A stretch of DNA of 64,000 nt from Acidobacteriota bacterium (GCA_020439745.1 JAGQSC010000021.1:310001-374000); one strand, 5' to 3'. Positions 44,256 to 54,764 are shown, counted from the stretch's first letter. Notes: a model not told the origin generated them from the sequence alone. Numbers and translations: made by a program.

Positions 44256-46235
44256 TTAGTTGCGCGAGCTCCATTGGTACTTCGCTTCGATGAAGAAGCT
44301 TCGACCCCAACCCACTGAATCTTGTGCATGGGCCTGACCCATGGCGTTGATGTGCGCCACGCTTTCCACGTCGAACAGGTTACGTACGCCGGCTATTAGT
44401 TGAAGTTGGCGGTTCCCAAGCCATCGGGTGATGCTGGCGTCGGCCATGTGAATGGCCTCCGATTCGGTGATGGTAAGTGTCGTCTCACCCGTGGTCCGAT
44501 TGGTGGCTGTATAGAAGCCCGGTCTTGAGCCGCGGTAGGTGTAGAAAATGGATCCCTGCCAGAGGCTCTTTTGACGGCCCAGATGAAACCGTGCCGACCA
44601 GTCAGTGGCATCTGTTTCGTTATCAATCTCAAAGGATTCAGAGAATCTGTTGTATTGCACCTGGTGCGCCACACCCAAATTGAGTTTCATCCATTCATAA
44701 GCCCAACCGAAATGGAGATCGGCACCCTTTGTGCGGTGGTGGTCCACGTTGATGTAACTGCGTTCAAAACGACCCGGATCGCCTACAACCGGGATCAACT
44801 GTGAGAGCGCGATGAGATCGTTGAGCGTGTTGTAATAGAGCTGACCACTCAGTTCGAGGGAATGACTAGCTGCCAGCCAGACTCTTTGCGTATCCAGACT
44901 CCAGTGATCTCCTTCTTCCGGAGCTAAGTTTGGGTTCCCCAAAATGTCGTAGCGATTGGGTCCTGCTTGCATATGGAAATCGAGATACAACTCTTTGATG
45001 GATGGCGCTCTGAATCCGCGGCTATAGTTAAAACGCACCTCTTGTGTTTCGCCTGCATAAAGTACGTGAAGCGCAGGGGTGATGGGTGCGTCGAATTCCG
45101 AATGGTCGGCAATTCGCAGCGATGGTTGGATCTGAAAACGGGTGCCCAGCTCCAGTTTGACGCCTGAGAAAAGGGCGTTGTCGGTCAGGTCTTGCGTCTG
45201 ATTCAGAATGCGAGGACCGTCGCCGGACTCGCGATTCAGGTCCAGTCCCGTAAACACATGGCCCCAAGTGTAGGTGTGCGACCACATACCACGCAAACGC
45301 CATTGATCGAAACGATTCAAATCTGGATCGGCGCCTGTAGGCTCCCGGGTCCCTGTGCCTAAATCGATATGGGTGGTATCGCGGTACCGCTCATAATCGG
45401 CATAGGAAAGTGATACGTCCAAATAGTGGTCATTAATGAATCCCTTGGTGTACACCTGATTGACCGAACGATCCGTGACATACTCGGTGTCGGTAGCGGA
45501 TTGGTTACTGACTGCACCGAGATCAATCAAAGACTCGTCAAAAACCTGCGTGCTCACACCCAATTCCATGGTGCCGAACAAAACGCGATATCCCAAAGAG
45601 GCCCAATTCTGGTCTCGTTCATTCCATTCGCGTTTCCTGGTTTCTGTTTCAATGCCAGCGAACATCCTGGTTCCTGCAGCCAACTGTACCGATTGGCGAC
45701 CGAAGTTAAATCCCGTGTGCGTTGCGAGTGTACGTTCATCGACTGAGTCCCATAGCCCTTGTACCTGAGCTTGGATCCTTTTGGAATCGATTCGCTTGGG
45801 GATGAGATTAACCACGCCCGCAAAGCTATCCGTACCGTAATAGACGCTGGTGGGGCCGCGGATTAACTCCACGCGTTCAAACAGGTCCAGGTTGATTTGG
45901 TCCAGGTCAATGACGCCATTGAGTCGGCCCACAAGGGGTACGCCATCGATAAGAATGCGAACATGTTCGCTGGAAAGACCCTGTACGGTGAGGCTGCCGC
46001 CGAACACAGAATGCTGGCCCAAATCGATAAGCAACTCATGAACCAGAAGGTCTCGCAGGGTTGTGGCCCCTTGTTCAGCAATGCGTTCCGCGTTAAAGAC
46101 TTCGACACGATGAATGGATTCCTTTTGGCTGACAGGCTCGGATTGTCCCGTAACAATCATGGTCTCCGCCATGGGTGTTGGCTGAGTGGCCGGCGGCTCA
46201 ATCGGAATCAACAAAAAGATGATGATTAAGTTCAT
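44256..46235 (-). CDS. TonB-dependent receptor
   Basis: The 659-residue protein has a short leader. The TonB-type box is not obvious, but the plug reads TLRDLLVHELLIDLGQHSVFGGSLTVQGL and LIDGVPLVGRLNG, then IELIRGP-like VELIRGPTSVYYGTDSFAGVVN (in parts). The barrel ends in a terminal aromatic area (YQWSSRN), where the last residue is not the usual Phe. The type is like those for vitamin B12 or iron-siderophore uptake; the substrate is unknown. AGGAGA precedes the ATG. It is divergent from the S9 peptidase gene. Confidence 0.88.
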   Translation of the reverse strand: MNLIIIFLLIPIEPPATQPTPMAETMIVTGQSEPVSQKESIHRVEVFNAERIAEQGATTLRDLLVHELLIDLGQHSVFGGSLTVQGLSSEHVRILIDGVPLVGRLNGVIDLDQINLDLFERVELIRGPTSVYYGTDSFAGVVNLIPKRIDSKRIQAQVQGLWDSVDERTLATHTGFNFGRQSVQLAAGTRMFAGIETETRKREWNERDQNWASLGYRVLFGTMELGVSTQVFDESLIDLGAVSNQSATDTEYVTDRSVNQVYTKGFINDHYLDVSLSYADYERYRDTTHIDLGTGTREPTGADPDLNRFDQWRLRGMWSHTYTWGHVFTGLDLNRESGDGPRILNQTQDLTDNALFSGVKLELGTRFQIQPSLRIADHSEFDAPITPALHVLYAGETQEVRFNYSRGFRAPSIKELYLDFHMQAGPNRYDILGNPNLAPEEGDHWSLDTQRVWLAASHSLELSGQLYYNTLNDLIALSQLIPVVGDPGRFERSYINVDHHRTKGADLHFGWAYEWMKLNLGVAHQVQYNRFSESFEIDNETDATDWSARFHLGRQKSLWQGSIFYTYRGSRPGFYTATNRTTGETTLTITESEAIHMADASITRWLGNRQLQLIAGVRNLFDVESVAHINAMGQAHAQDSVGWGRSFFIEAKYQWSSRN

Positions 46236-46372
46236 ACTGCTCTCCTAAGTTCCGTCTACGGGATTATTTTCTGCGAATCGTCTGATGGTCTTTATGACAG
46301 GTGTCATACATGCCTCTATCCGTGGCTGCCTTGTGTATAATCCCTGGAACCGTTTTACCTTGGAGGCTTTTT

Positions 46373-48316
46373 GTGTTGATTCAGGTTTTGGCCCTAACGC
46401 TAGTCTTTTCCGGGACCCGTCCCATGACGTTTGAGGATATGTTCACGATGCACCGTGTCAGCCAGGTTGCGGTATCGCCAACCTCGCAACATGTCTTGTT
46501 TCGGCTGCAACAAGCCGACATAGAGAAGAACAGCTACGTTAATCGGATCATTTGGATGGACCTAGCCACAGGCAAAACGCGGAACATGACACCGGACGGC
46601 CAGTCCCACAGTTCACCCGTTTGGCGTCCTGATGGAAAGGCCTATGCCTACGTGTCCGGTGGGCAGATTTTCATCAATCCTCTGGATGGAAGCGCGCCTT
46701 ATCAAGTCTGCACCCAGTCAGGCGGGGGCCCCGTCTTTTCCCCTGATGGGAAATGGCTATTGTTTAGCGGACCTGTGGAAGGTAAAGGGTATGGCGATCA
46801 CAGCGGTAAACGTCTAGAGTCCTTGATGTATCGTCATTGGAATGAATGGACCGACCAAACCAAGACCCACCTCTTCCTGGTGGCCGCAAGCGCGAATGGC
46901 GAGGCCAAAGACATCACCCCTGAGGCTAATTGGGTGCCGCCTATCTCATTGGGAACCGCAAGCGACTATCAGTTTTCGCCCGACTCCCGTGAAGTTGTTT
47001 ATGTGACCAATGTCGATCCAGTGGTCGCCATATCGACCAATAATGATCTGTTTACCTATCAGGTGGATTCGGGCATGACGACGAAGGTCACGGAGAATGG
47101 GGGCGTGGATGCAGGCCCCAGCTATTCTCCTGATGGTCGATATATTGCCTACGAGTCCATGGCACGCGCTGGATTTGAAGCAGATCAGACCGTCATCTGG
47201 TTGTACGACCGCAAACAGAGCACCCATACCGCCTTAAGCCAATCATTTGCCGATTCGGCCCATGAGCTCAACTGGTCGAAAGATAGCAAACAGGTCTATT
47301 TCACATCAGAGGTGCAGGGTGCTCGGTCGATCTTTTCGGTAGATTTGAAAGGAACAGTGACACGATTGACCGAAGGCGCATTTGATCGTTTGCCTGTACA
47401 AAACATCCAACAGCAGATTGTCTTTTTACGCGAGGAAACCCATTACCCAGCCGAAGTTCACCTGCTGGATGTGAAAACCAAGAAGGTCAAAAAAGTCAGC
47501 GCGTTCAATGATCAACGATTGGCTGAATTGGATATGCAACCATGGGAATCGTTTTGGTTTACCGCGACCAATGGCGACAAGGTGCAGGGTTTTGTCGTGA
47601 AACCGCCCGGATTTGATGCCTCTCGAAAATACCCCATGATTTATTTAATTCACGGGGGTCCGCAAGGCATGTGGGGCAACCAGTTCCATTACCGATGGAA
47701 CGCGCAGATGTTTGCAGCACCTGGATATGTAGCGGTGTTGGTGAATCCCCATGGTTCCAAAGGTTATGGTCAGCCGTTTTGTGATGCTGTGTCCAAGGAT
47801 TGGGGCGGTCTCCCATATGAGGACCTAATGAAGGGCGTGGACGTGGCTTGCGAACAATATCCCTTTATCGACAAAGATCGTATGGGCGCCGCGGGGGCTT
47901 CTTACGGTGGTTATATGGTGGATTGGATTGCTGTTCACGAGCATCATTTCAAGGCCTTGGTTTCGCACAACGGTGTTTACAACCTGCCTTCTATGTATGG
48001 GGCCACAGAAGAGCTTTGGTTCCCTGAATGGGAGTTTGGTGGGACCTATTATGAGAATCCAGAACTCTATGAGAAGTGGTCGCCGCATCGCTATGCTGCG
48101 GGATTGAAGGCACCCACACTCGTCGTTCACAGTGAGTTGGATTACCGCGTGCCGCTAAACCAGGGTATGGAGCTCTTCACAGCATTGCAACGACAGGGTG
48201 TGCCATCTCAGTGGTTGTACTTTCCGGATGAAGATCACTTTGTGTCGAAACCAAAGAACGCCCGTATGTGGTGGCAGTCGATTTTCAACTGGTTTGATCA
48301 CTACTTGAAACAGTGA
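46373..48316 (+). CDS. S9-family prolyl-oligopeptidase-like peptidase
   Basis: The start is taken as GTG 46373, because GGAGG lies six bases before it and the peptide (VLIQVLALTLVFSG) is a signal-like leader. Longer frames from 46301 are less likely. The 647-residue protein has a propeller (TolB/WD-like SPDGKWLLF and SPDGRYIAY repeats) and a C-terminal hydrolase. The catalytic serine is in GASYGGYMVDW, the aspartate in SELDYRVP and the histidine in DEDHFV. It should cleave dipeptides from peptides in the periplasm. Confidence 0.9.
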   Translation: MLIQVLALTLVFSGTRPMTFEDMFTMHRVSQVAVSPTSQHVLFRLQQADIEKNSYVNRIIWMDLATGKTRNMTPDGQSHSSPVWRPDGKAYAYVSGGQIFINPLDGSAPYQVCTQSGGGPVFSPDGKWLLFSGPVEGKGYGDHSGKRLESLMYRHWNEWTDQTKTHLFLVAASANGEAKDITPEANWVPPISLGTASDYQFSPDSREVVYVTNVDPVVAISTNNDLFTYQVDSGMTTKVTENGGVDAGPSYSPDGRYIAYESMARAGFEADQTVIWLYDRKQSTHTALSQSFADSAHELNWSKDSKQVYFTSEVQGARSIFSVDLKGTVTRLTEGAFDRLPVQNIQQQIVFLREETHYPAEVHLLDVKTKKVKKVSAFNDQRLAELDMQPWESFWFTATNGDKVQGFVVKPPGFDASRKYPMIYLIHGGPQGMWGNQFHYRWNAQMFAAPGYVAVLVNPHGSKGYGQPFCDAVSKDWGGLPYEDLMKGVDVACEQYPFIDKDRMGAAGASYGGYMVDWIAVHEHHFKALVSHNGVYNLPSMYGATEELWFPEWEFGGTYYENPELYEKWSPHRYAAGLKAPTLVVHSELDYRVPLNQGMELFTALQRQGVPSQWLYFPDEDHFVSKPKNARMWWQSIFNWFDHYLKQ

Positions 48317-48317
48317 G

Positions 48318-49373
48318 TTACAGCCAGTCCCGCGACCGAAAATAGATCAATAAGGCCACGGCGGCCAATGCCATGCCGATCATGGTAATGGGGTAGCCCA
48401 GCTTGGAATGCAGTTCGGGCATGTGCTCGAAATTCATACCGTACACACCGACGACAAAGGTGAGTGGTATGAAAATCGTGCCCACGATTGTCAGGAACTT
48501 CATGATCTCGTTCATCTTATGGCTCATGAGTGACAAATAGAGGTCTGTCATGTCGTTCAGCATGTCGCGATAGGAGTCGATGGCATCGGCAAGCTGATGG
48601 GCGTGGTCGTCCAGGTCACGCAAAAAAGGGTGGGTGAATGGCGTGATATGGGGTGCATCGCAATTGACCAGTTTTTGGATGATGTCTCGCAACGGTAACG
48701 CCATTCGTCGGACCTTGAGTACCTTCTTTTTGACCGATTGAATGTCGCGCATGATCGATTCGTTGGGTTGCTCGGCGAGCCGCTCATCTAATTCCTCAAT
48801 CGTCTCACCCAAGTAATGAGCGGTGTGCTGATAATGATCCACAATGGTATCCAAGATGGCATAAGCCAAATAATCTGGGCCATTTTTACGCATGCGACCG
48901 TTGATGTTGTTGAGGCGTTCCCGAATAGGGTCGAATACGTCGCCTTCATGTTCCTGAAAAGAAAGTAAGTAGTTTGAACCTATGATCAAACACACTTGTT
49001 CACTTTGAAGGTCACTACTGGCTGGCCGCAGCATGCGGATCGCAAGAAAGATATGATCCGGCAGCACGTCCAACTTTGGCCGTTGTTCGGTATTGGCCAC
49101 GTCCTCCAGAATTAGGGCATGGAGCCCTAATGCCGAGCCGATCTCATGAAGGGCATCCACATCGTGCACGCCAATGACGTTGATCCAACTCATTTTGTCG
49201 TTGTGGATGCTGGCAACCAGTTCACTGAGCGAGCCGTGCTTGCGCTGAATCGACGTTGCATCGTATTCAATCAGTTCCATCTGCACTGAATCAAATCGAT
49301 CGATACCTGTGTATACGACGGTACCTGGTGGGGTACCCGGCTTTTTGCGTTTACGCTTGTGACGTGCGGTCAT
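48318..49373 (-). CDS. corA: Magnesium/cobalt transporter CorA
   Basis: The 351-residue ion channel has a large helical cytoplasmic part and two membrane helices at the end. The signature YGMNF lies between the two helices. The ATG at 49373 gives MTARHKRKRKKP; upstream in-frame codons only add an unusual extension. The gene is divergent from ppk1, with 72 bases between. CorA brings in Mg2+, and Mg2+ is a partner of polyphosphate. Confidence 0.92.
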   Translation of the reverse strand: MTARHKRKRKKPGTPPGTVVYTGIDRFDSVQMELIEYDATSIQRKHGSLSELVASIHNDKMSWINVIGVHDVDALHEIGSALGLHALILEDVANTEQRPKLDVLPDHIFLAIRMLRPASSDLQSEQVCLIIGSNYLLSFQEHEGDVFDPIRERLNNINGRMRKNGPDYLAYAILDTIVDHYQHTAHYLGETIEELDERLAEQPNESIMRDIQSVKKKVLKVRRMALPLRDIIQKLVNCDAPHITPFTHPFLRDLDDHAHQLADAIDSYRDMLNDMTDLYLSLMSHKMNEIMKFLTIVGTIFIPLTFVVGVYGMNFEHMPELHSKLGYPITMIGMALAAVALLIYFRSRDWL

Positions 49374-49445
49374 GCATGTACCTGATAGGCCTGAAAGGGT
49401 TGATGTACAATCATACACGAGTAACGAACGAAGCGAGGGGAATCG

Positions 49446-51653
49446 ATGCCGAGACAAAGTGTCGCCAAAAAGCCATTACACGTGGTGAAACCAGCCAAAG
49501 AACAGTTCGATCTTTCTTCTCCAGAATGGTATATGAACCGCGAATTGACCTGGCTTGCATTTAATCGCCGGGTACTGCACGAGGCTGAGGATTCCCGCAC
49601 ACCATTGCTTGAACGATTGAAGTTTGTGGCCATTGTCTGTTCCAACTTGGATGAGTTCTTCATGAAGCGCATTGGCGGTCTGAAACAGCAGATTTTTGCG
49701 GGCGTTACGGAAACTACGATTGATGGCCGCACACCGGTGGACCAGTTAAAGGAATGTCATGCAGTGATACGCGAGATTGACACGGTGAAAAGCCGTGTCT
49801 ATCACGTGCTCATTTCGGAACTCAAAAAGCAAGGGATTGAGCTGTTGCGCTATGACGACCTGACAAAAGATGAAAAAGCGGAGATGCGGTCATACTACTT
49901 CGACAACATATTCCCGTTAATGACACCTCAGGGCATTGATCCTGCCCACCCATTTCCATTCATATCCAACCTCTCACTGAATCTGCTTGTCGCGTTGCGC
50001 CACAGCCGAAGCCAGGATATTTCACTGTCTCGGGTAAAAGTTCCAGTTGGGCATGACGTGCCTCGATTTCTCGCCGTGGGTGACAGCAGGCGTTTTGTAA
50101 CTATTGAAGATGTCATCGCCCACAACCTCGATTTGTTGTTCCCAAAAATGAATGTGCTCAGTTGCGAAGTTTTTCGCGTCACTAGAAACGCAGTTACGGA
50201 ACTGGATGAAGATCAGGCAGATGACCTCCTGGCCATGATCGAAACGGAGCTGCGTTATCGAAAGTTCGCCTCAGTGGTGCGGTTACAGGTGGAACCGGGC
50301 ATGCACCCCACCCATCGCGGTATGTTGGCGGCGGAGTTGGGCTTAGATGAAATGAATGACGTGTTTGAAGTGGAAGGCATGATTGGTAAATCAGGGTTGA
50401 TGGAGATCTGGAATCTGGATTTGCCCGAGCTCAAGGATCCACCTCATTACCCAATCGATCACCCACGGACCATGTACACCACCAACATCTTCCACAACAT
50501 CAGACGCAATGGTGACATCCTGCTGGCACATCCCTATGAATCGTTTTCCACCTCGGTGGAACGATTCCTGGCTCAAGCCTCTGAAGATCCAAAGGTGCGT
50601 GCCATCAAGATGACGCTATACCGCACCGCCAAGAACTCACAAGTGATTCAGAGCCTGATTAATGCGGCCCGCAATGGGAAACAGGTTGCGGTGGTGGTGG
50701 AGCTGAAAGCGAGATTTGATGAGGCCGCCAACATTCGCTGGGCCAACCAATTGGAACAGGCGGGCATTCATGTGACCTATGGTGTGGTAGGACTCAAGAC
50801 CCATACCAAGGTGATCTTAGTCGTTCGACGTGACTATGACCGAATTCGTCGCTACGCCCATTTTGGAACCGGCAACTACAACTCGTTTACCGCACGAATC
50901 TATACGGATTTTGGTTTGCTAACCTGTGATGATGAGTTAGGAGAAGATCTCACTGAACTTTTCAACTATCTAACCACCGGTTACACACCCAACCGCACCT
51001 ATAAGCGCATCATTGTGGCTCCCAGCGACATGAAGAATCGCTTGCTGGGGTTGATCGACCGTGAGATCAAGTATCATCTGCAGCACAAAAACGGATACAT
51101 CTTGATGAAGATGAATGCATTGGAAGATCCGGATATCACCCGTCAGTTGTATCGGGCGGGTCAAGCCGGTGTGAAGGTAGATCTGATCGTCCGTGATACC
51201 TGTCGGCTGAGACCGGGCATCGAAGGGCTGTCGCAGTCGATTCGCGTGATTAGTGTTGTCGGCAGGTTTCTGGAGCACGCACGGGTTTTTCATTTCCACA
51301 GCAATGGTGAGGAGTTGTTCTATATCGGTTCGGCAGATTGTATGAAGCGGAACCTGGAAAGCCGAGTTGAGGTGTTTGCTCCGGTTTTGGAGGACCGACT
51401 GAAACGTGAATTGCGATGTATTTTGAATTGGCAACTGCAAGATACCCGTGGGGTTTGGGAAATGCAGTCCGATGGATCCTATGTCCAATTGACGCCCAAA
51501 AGCGCAACAGAACTTCACAGTCAGTCCACCATGATTGAAGTTGCTCGTAAGCGTGCCCAGGCGATCTCTAAACCCAAACGTCTCAAAACCAAGGGCAAAT
51601 CGCGTAGGGCATTTTGGGCGGCCTATTCCGCACTGGCAAAGGAACGCGCATGA
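49446..51653 (+). CDS. ppk: Polyphosphate kinase 1
   Basis: Makes long-chain polyphosphate from ATP. The 735-residue protein begins with RELTWLAFNRRVLHEA, the PPK1 N-domain, then has the head domain, and the two C-terminal phosphatidyltransferase-like domains. The phospho-histidine area is GLKTHTKVILVVRRD and the second histidine motif is HFHSNGEELFYIGSAD. A basic tail (KPKRLKTKGKSRR) lies at the end. It overlaps sixA by four bases. Confidence 0.95.
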   Translation: MPRQSVAKKPLHVVKPAKEQFDLSSPEWYMNRELTWLAFNRRVLHEAEDSRTPLLERLKFVAIVCSNLDEFFMKRIGGLKQQIFAGVTETTIDGRTPVDQLKECHAVIREIDTVKSRVYHVLISELKKQGIELLRYDDLTKDEKAEMRSYYFDNIFPLMTPQGIDPAHPFPFISNLSLNLLVALRHSRSQDISLSRVKVPVGHDVPRFLAVGDSRRFVTIEDVIAHNLDLLFPKMNVLSCEVFRVTRNAVTELDEDQADDLLAMIETELRYRKFASVVRLQVEPGMHPTHRGMLAAELGLDEMNDVFEVEGMIGKSGLMEIWNLDLPELKDPPHYPIDHPRTMYTTNIFHNIRRNGDILLAHPYESFSTSVERFLAQASEDPKVRAIKMTLYRTAKNSQVIQSLINAARNGKQVAVVVELKARFDEAANIRWANQLEQAGIHVTYGVVGLKTHTKVILVVRRDYDRIRRYAHFGTGNYNSFTARIYTDFGLLTCDDELGEDLTELFNYLTTGYTPNRTYKRIIVAPSDMKNRLLGLIDREIKYHLQHKNGYILMKMNALEDPDITRQLYRAGQAGVKVDLIVRDTCRLRPGIEGLSQSIRVISVVGRFLEHARVFHFHSNGEELFYIGSADCMKRNLESRVEVFAPVLEDRLKRELRCILNWQLQDTRGVWEMQSDGSYVQLTPKSATELHSQSTMIEVARKRAQAISKPKRLKTKGKSRRAFWAAYSALAKERA

Positions 51654-52162
51654 CGCTTCACCTACTGATCATGCGCCATGCAAAGTCATCGTGGGACCAT
51701 CTTGATTTGGACGACGCAGATAGGCCGTTAGCGAAACGCGGCAAACGAAATATTGACCATATGGGACGTTTTCTTGGCCGATTGGAACAGAAACCCGAAG
51801 TAGCGGTCTGTTCACCGGCCAAGCGAGCACGAGACACGGCTCGACGCGTTTTGCACATCATGGGCTTGGACGTGTCTATTGAATTGGATAACACCCTTTA
51901 CATGGGTGGTTTGGAAGCGCATCGCTTGGCTATCGCCAACCTCAGAGAGGCACGTGTGAACTGCGCATTATTGGTGGGCCACAACCCGGATTTGGAAGAA
52001 CTGGTGAGATTCCTGTGTCCCTCAGGCATCGAGGAAATGCCCTACAAGAAGCTCATGCCCACCTGTGCCGTAGCCCATATTCGGTTGGCGTCAACCCGAG
52101 GTCGCCCTGGAGCTGGGAGTGGTGAATTAGTGGATTTGTATCGTCCAAAAACCATTAACTGA
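51650..52162 (+). CDS. sixA: Phosphohistidine phosphatase SixA
   Basis: A short (170 residues) histidine phosphatase. The catalytic motif RHAKSSW sits at residues 9-15 and the second His in LVGHNPDLEEL. It starts at the ATG of an ATGA overlap with ppk1, so the two are translated together. SixA removes phosphate from histidine in HPt-type proteins. Pairing with ppk1 is seen in other bacteria. Its end overlaps the convergent radical SAM gene by eight bases. Confidence 0.9.
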   Translation: MTLHLLIMRHAKSSWDHLDLDDADRPLAKRGKRNIDHMGRFLGRLEQKPEVAVCSPAKRARDTARRVLHIMGLDVSIELDNTLYMGGLEAHRLAIANLREARVNCALLVGHNPDLEELVRFLCPSGIEEMPYKKLMPTCAVAHIRLASTRGRPGAGSGELVDLYRPKTIN

Positions 52163-53414
52163 CAGCGGCAGTGGCCAATTGTCTACGGTGGTCGTAAACA
52201 GCCAGTTTCTTTTGAAACCTAGAACTGAAAACCCAGCGCTTGACACCCAAACCCAATTTCTTGGGCACCATGGACCACGCGTTGGACTGTGGTGAAAGGT
52301 GGGCGCATTCCTCCGGAAGCATTACGAGGCTCACATGAATATTCGGCGCCAAACCAATGGGCAGTCCCGCCGACATGCATTGCTCGTAAAGGTGTCTGAA
52401 AACAGGGATCATCTCGTTGGTCTTGGGTGGATCGAGATGTTCGTAGGCCGTTCCAATGAGGGGTCTGAAGACGCATACGGTGGGAATGGCACCCACCGAG
52501 CAAATGCGATCAATTGCTTTGATGCTCCATTCGGCAGGTTCCAGTCCTGCGATGATCTCACCGTTGGTGACCCATGGCTCACTCAATGATTGCCTACTCG
52601 ATAGCGAGGCGCAAAAGTCCATAGTTTCCAGGTAGCGATCGAGTCCGTAGAAACGTTCCTTTCCCGGGCAGATCTCAGAAAAACGTTCTGGGTTATAAAT
52701 TTCAAAACAAAAAGACACGCGATTGACGCCCAAGTCCCGTAGTCGTCTATATCGGTCCAGATTGGAGTGAGGAGGCGTTTGTACCCCTATTAACAAGCCG
52801 GTCCGTTTCTTCACTTCGATCAGGATCGGCTCCAACACATCCAGATAGGATTCGTCTTCATAGTGACCTGTATTGAAGTCTACATACGTGATTTTGGAGC
52901 TATTGCGGGCTCTTTCTACGACCTCAATCACTTCGTCTAGGCGTTTCTCCGGTGCGTCCCAATTTCCCAGGTTCAAGCCAACCGAGCAAAACTTGCAGTT
53001 TTCCTTGGTCGAGCCTTGCCAGAACTCGCAGACTTTTGTGGGGTAGATGCCCAGATAGGTGCCCTGCAGCGTGCCCACCGATGTCATGGCTTTCCCGGTC
53101 GAACATGACGCGTCATACCACTCCGGCCGAGGAGCAAGTGCAACTTCTATAGCTTGACCTGAAGGCTCATGGACGATCTGACAATTTCCATTTTTGATGT
53201 GAAAGACAAAGGGTGATTGTTGGCAAAACGGCTCTTCCACAGGCACATTGGTCCAAAGGTTGGGGGGAATGATCAATTCCAGCCCACTTCCCAGCCCAGC
53301 TCGCGTACGCATGATCTCGCGCCCAGACTCCAGTTCATTACGCGCTTCTGGATCAATGCGCATCCCTTCGCAATAGAGTGCGAGTTTCAACAGAGCTGGA
53401 TTCCTGAAGTCCAT
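52155..53414 (-). CDS. Radical SAM enzyme with C-x10-C-x2-C spacing
   Basis: The 419-residue protein has C129, C140 and C143 in KVCEFWQGSTKENCKFCSVG. The spacing C-x10-C-x2-C differs from the usual C-x3-C-x2-C, but the FC-S-V-G-L motif and the TIM-barrel order that follows (FNTGHYED, PPHSNLDRYRRLRDLGV, VSFCFEIYNPERF) are radical-SAM-like. The ATG at 53414 has GGAG six bases before it; ATG 53420 is also possible. The substrate is unknown. It is divergent from a PLP aminotransferase, with 111 bases between the starts. Confidence 0.78.
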   Translation of the reverse strand: MDFRNPALLKLALYCEGMRIDPEARNELESGREIMRTRAGLGSGLELIIPPNLWTNVPVEEPFCQQSPFVFHIKNGNCQIVHEPSGQAIEVALAPRPEWYDASCSTGKAMTSVGTLQGTYLGIYPTKVCEFWQGSTKENCKFCSVGLNLGNWDAPEKRLDEVIEVVERARNSSKITYVDFNTGHYEDESYLDVLEPILIEVKKRTGLLIGVQTPPHSNLDRYRRLRDLGVNRVSFCFEIYNPERFSEICPGKERFYGLDRYLETMDFCASLSSRQSLSEPWVTNGEIIAGLEPAEWSIKAIDRICSVGAIPTVCVFRPLIGTAYEHLDPPKTNEMIPVFRHLYEQCMSAGLPIGLAPNIHVSLVMLPEECAHLSPQSNAWSMVPKKLGLGVKRWVFSSRFQKKLAVYDHRRQLATAAVS

Positions 53415-53525
53415 GGACATCTCCGACTAAACGACCTATTACTCATGTATTATCGGTTGGTGCGAAGATGTTTGCAAGCTTGACCTGCCTCCGGAACCCG
53501 GCGAGAATGCGCGACTGGAGGCGCT

Positions 53526-54764
53526 ATGGTCACCATGGACGAGGGACCTTTTCGAACGGTTCCCAAGACAGGCGTTATTTTTGTGATGGGTGAGGCTGCT
53601 CGCTTTGGCTATACACCTGAGAACCGAGCTTGGGCGAACTTAGGCCAGGGCGCACCAGAAACAGGTCCCCTTCCTAACAGTCCGCAAAGGCTCACAGAAA
53701 TCACCTGCGATTTGGCAACATCTGAATACAGTCCGGTTGTAGGTGCATATGCTCTTCGTCAAGCAGTGGCCGATTTGTACAACCAGAGATATCGGGCAGG
53801 ATCCGCGTCGCTGTTCACGGCCGAAAACGTGGCGATTTCGCCTGGAGGCAGGTCGGCCCTTACTCGGGTGGCTGCGGCACTTGGGCGGGTAAATTTGGGC
53901 CATTTTTTGCCGGACTACACAGCTTACGAAGAGTTGTTGGACCTGTTTCGCCGGTTCGTTCCCATACCGATTGCTTTGCGACGTGATGCCGGATTTCGCA
54001 TCGAAGTGAATGAATTGGAGCGTGAAATCAACGGCCGCGGGCTGAGCGCCTTGCTAATTTCTAACCCTTGTAATCCAACCGGTCAGGTTATTGATGGCGA
54101 TGAATTGCGAGCCTGGTTGGACATGTGTCGACAGACACAATGTGCCACCATTTGGGATGAGTTTTATGCTCATTACCGCTACGGAGACTTGAAATTCGAC
54201 AGTGCTGCGAGGTATATCGAGGACGTGGACGCGGATCAGGTGGTCATACTTGACGGACTGACGAAGAACTGGCGCTACCCAGGGTTGCGTATCTCTTGGA
54301 CGCTGGCGCCCAAGCAAGTGATTCAGCGCATTGCGTCTGCAGGTTCGTTTTTGGATGGTGGAGCGCCTCATCCGGTCCAGCTGGCGGCTATTCCGCTGAT
54401 TGAACGATCGCGTGCGGACCAAGAGGCACACAGCATCCAGGCAGCGTTCAAAAAGAAACGCGACTATGCGGTCCAACGTCTTACAGAGCTGGGCATGCGA
54501 TTAGTGCTTCCGCAGGGTAGTTTTTATGTGTTCGCAGATTTGAGCGGATTACCCGAACACCTGCGTGATGGTTTGGATTTCTTTAGGCGTGGTCTGGAGC
54601 ATCAGGTGATAACGGTGCCAGGTGAATTCTTTGATGTGAATCCCGGCAAACGGAGGCGCGCCACATCGCGCTTGCGTCACTATGTTCGAATCAGCTTTGG
54701 ACCCAGCATGGACGAATTGAAGCGAGGTTTTGAAGCATTAACACGTTTGGTGCGCTCAAAATAA
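53526..54764 (+). CDS. PLP-dependent class I/II aminotransferase
   Basis: A fold-type I enzyme of 412 residues. The family motif SNPCNPTGQ is at the middle, followed by the PLP-binding Asp/Tyr region (WDEFYAHY) and the catalytic lysine in DGLTKNWRYPGLRISW. The C-terminal arginine is in YVRISFGPS. The substrate is not known. GGAGG precedes the ATG. It is divergent from the radical SAM gene and convergent with proA, whose stop overlaps its own by nine bases. Confidence 0.88.
   Translation: MVTMDEGPFRTVPKTGVIFVMGEAARFGYTPENRAWANLGQGAPETGPLPNSPQRLTEITCDLATSEYSPVVGAYALRQAVADLYNQRYRAGSASLFTAENVAISPGGRSALTRVAAALGRVNLGHFLPDYTAYEELLDLFRRFVPIPIALRRDAGFRIEVNELEREINGRGLSALLISNPCNPTGQVIDGDELRAWLDMCRQTQCATIWDEFYAHYRYGDLKFDSAARYIEDVDADQVVILDGLTKNWRYPGLRISWTLAPKQVIQRIASAGSFLDGGAPHPVQLAAIPLIERSRADQEAHSIQAAFKKKRDYAVQRLTELGMRLVLPQGSFYVFADLSGLPEHLRDGLDFFRRGLEHQVITVPGEFFDVNPGKRRRATSRLRHYVRISFGPSMDELKRGFEALTRLVRSK

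Noticed and set aside
46336-46341. TATAAT upstream of the S9 peptidase as a promoter
   Set aside because: It matches a -10 box but no -35 lies at a fair distance, and it is only about 30 bases before the GTG; I did not list it.
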